The notes under the pieces were generated by a model. That model did no database searches and was not told where the DNA came from. It worked only from the letters and a program-made list of their open reading frames with translations. The translations under genes were made by a program, and so were the position numbers. DNA of 6,923 nt from DASRWD01 sp044507975 (GTDB lineage: Bacteria; Deinococcota; Deinococci; Deinococcales; Trueperaceae): the NCBI GenBank assembly GCA_044507975.1, contig JBIQIQ010000131.1:1-6923 (forward strand), read 5' to 3'. The stretch's first letter is position 1; the number at the start of each line of letters is the position of its first letter. Below, piece by piece: positions 5,895 to 6,923 of this stretch.

Positions 5895-5903
5895 TGATAC
5901 AGT
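5895..5903 (+). promoter_or_regulatory. Putative extended -10, leaderless promoter of hom
   Basis: TGA-TACAGT is a TGn-TAnnnT extended -10 box, followed by 7 bases (CGCGCGC) and then the ATG at 5911. No Shine-Dalgarno sequence precedes the ATG, so the mRNA is probably leaderless, as for bamA and pnp in this window. No TTGACA-like -35 is seen (CCAAGG at the expected place). Confidence 0.55.
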
Positions 5904-5910
5904 CGCGCGC

Positions 5911-6923
5911 ATGCCGGCTGGGACCCGTTCGCAACGGTTGGTGGTCATCGGGGGAGGCACGGTGGGCGCCGCGGTCGTGCGCCTGCTCCAGGACCTCGCA
6001 GGGGTGGAGCTGCGCGCCGTCGTCGTGCGCGACGCTGCCAGGGAGCGGCAGTTCCCGCGCTGGCGCGAGCTCGTAACGTCCGACTCGGGGGCCGCCCTCG
6101 AGGCCGACCTGCTCGTCGAGGTCGCGGGGGGCGTCGGCGGTCCTGCCGACGTCGCCCTCGCTGCGCTGGAGAGAGGGACGCCGGTGGTCACGGCTAACAA
6201 GGCCGCCCTGGCCGAGCGGTGGCACGATTTCCTCCCGCACCTCCGCGCTGGCCGGGTGTGGCTCGAAGCTGCCGTCATGGGTGGCGCCCCCGTGGTCGGG
6301 CCCCTGACCGGTGCCCTGAGAGGCTGCCGGCCCACCGCGTTGCACGCGGTGCTCAACGGCACCTGCAACGCGATCCTCAGCGACATGGAGGCCGGCTCCG
6401 ACTACGCTTCGGCGCTGCGCCGCGCACAGGAGGCCGGCTTCGCCGAGGCCGATCCGACCCTCGACGTCGAGGGCATCGACGCCGCGCACAAGCTGACGCT
6501 GCTCGCCCGGCTCGCCTTCGACCCCGACCTGAGGTTCGACGAGGTCACCGCTCGCGGGGTGGCTGGCCTGGCCGCGGAGGCCGTCTCCGCCACGGTGGCC
6601 CGCGGCAGGCACGTGAGGCTCGTGGGCAGCGTCGGGCCCGCGTCCGGCGGCTGGCGGGCCGAGGTGCGTCCGCTGTCCCTGCCCCAGGGCCACCCTCTCG
6701 TGGTCTCGGGACCCACGAACGCCATGCTCTTCACCGGGGAGCCGCTCGGCGAGGTGCACGTGCGGGGACCCGGCGCCGGAGGCGGGGCGACGGCGAGCGC
6801 GGTCGTCGCCGACGTGGTCGCCGCGCTCGCGGGCGGGCGCGGGCACGTGCCCCTCGGCCGGCCCGCAGCGCCGCCGACCCTCGTGTCGGGGACAGGGGCG
6901 CTGCTGCCGGAGGGCGCCGAGGT
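5911..6923 (+). CDS. hom: Homoserine dehydrogenase, first 337 residues (truncated by window end)
   Basis: It reduces aspartate-4-semialdehyde to homoserine with NAD(P)H, the branch step toward threonine and methionine in the cytosol. Residues from the ATG at 5911: Rossmann motif GGGTVG (14-19), VTANKAAL (93-100) with catalytic Lys97, EAAVMGGAPVV (119-129), NGTCNAIL (149-156), GFAEADPTLDVEGIDAAHKL (176-195) with Glu179, Asp190 and Lys194 at the spacing of yeast Glu208, Asp219 and Lys223, and GPGAGGGATASAVVADVV (286-303). The frame is open to the window edge. By this point the catalytic part is complete; short Thermus-type enzymes end near 330-340 residues, whereas longer ones add an ACT domain, so which type this is cannot be told here. 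No aspartokinase domain precedes it, so it is monofunctional at the N-terminus. A leaderless extended -10 box lies directly upstream. It is divergent from ychF; thrC/thrB may follow, but that is outside the window. Confidence 0.95.
   Translation, partial: MPAGTRSQRLVVIGGGTVGAAVVRLLQDLAGVELRAVVVRDAARERQFPRWRELVTSDSGAALEADLLVEVAGGVGGPADVALAALERGTPVVTANKAALAERWHDFLPHLRAGRVWLEAAVMGGAPVVGPLTGALRGCRPTALHAVLNGTCNAILSDMEAGSDYASALRRAQEAGFAEADPTLDVEGIDAAHKLTLLARLAFDPDLRFDEVTARGVAGLAAEAVSATVARGRHVRLVGSVGPASGGWRAEVRPLSLPQGHPLVVSGPTNAMLFTGEPLGEVHVRGPGAGGGATASAVVADVVAALAGGRGHVPLGRPAAPPTLVSGTGALLPEGAE

Larger units (their letters stand above)
5826..5900. repeat. 8-base inverted repeat spanning the ychF-hom divergent region
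   Basis: GTATCACT at 5826-5833 and its exact reverse complement AGTGATAC at 5893-5900 are separated by 59 bases. One arm overlaps the ychF ribosome site and the other overlaps the hom extended -10 box, so each gene has AGTGATAC just before its start on its own strand. It may be a shared regulatory half-site or two functional elements that happen to look alike. Confidence 0.35.

Noticed and set aside
5182..6846. Open frame of 554 codons antisense to hom and running into ychF
   Set aside because: It crosses two well-supported genes and the divergent promoter region, and shows no domain. It is a shadow frame.
1..6923. A novel multi-gene defence, secretion or mobile system
   Set aside because: All six genes belong to well-known housekeeping families, arranged in separate divergent and convergent units. 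No transposase, integrase, direct-repeat array, tRNA or toxin-antitoxin pair is visible.

Overview
The window is very GC-rich and densely coded, with short intergenic gaps (about 40 to 95 bases) and no stretch over 300 bases without a gene. It encodes a BamA-type outer-membrane assembly protein, so the organism has a diderm envelope. It also encodes a DivIVA-family protein and a CRP/FNR regulator that closely resembles SdrP of Thermus thermophilus. Three start codons sit 6-7 bases downstream of a TAnnnT box, the leaderless promoter layout common in the Deinococcus-Thermus phylum. Together these suggest a high-GC member of Deinococcota, possibly Deinococcus- or Truepera-like. That placement is an inference from gene content and recalled family sequences, not from a database search.

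Layout from left to right: (1) a leftward pair, a trimeric-type purine nucleoside phosphorylase (397-1239) followed 40 bases later by the 5' part of a divIVA-family gene (1-356, cut by the window edge); (2) a 75-base divergent intergenic region with a leaderless-type -10 box for each flanking gene; (3) rightward bamA (1315-3966), with a signal peptide, about six POTRA domains and a C-terminal barrel ending in Phe; (4) a 44-base convergent gap with no recognisable intrinsic terminator; (5) leftward sdrP-like regulator (4011-4646) and, upstream of it on the same strand, ychF/engD (4740-5825), separated by 93 bases that hold a very GC-rich palindrome; (6) an 85-base divergent region with back-to-back extended -10 boxes; (7) rightward homoserine dehydrogenase (5911 to the window end), nearly complete but truncated.

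The genes are mostly housekeeping: purine salvage, cell division or polarity, outer-membrane biogenesis, stress transcription, a ribosome-associated ATPase and threonine/methionine biosynthesis. I see no mobile element, CRISPR array, RNA gene or defence-type cassette, and no convincing new multi-gene system. The points worth a second look are residue-level departures from family norms: a PNP with an adenine-type base pocket, a DivIVA lacking the Phe-Arg membrane-insertion pair, and a YchF lacking the redox cysteine. The compact promoter architecture of the two divergent regions also deserves attention.
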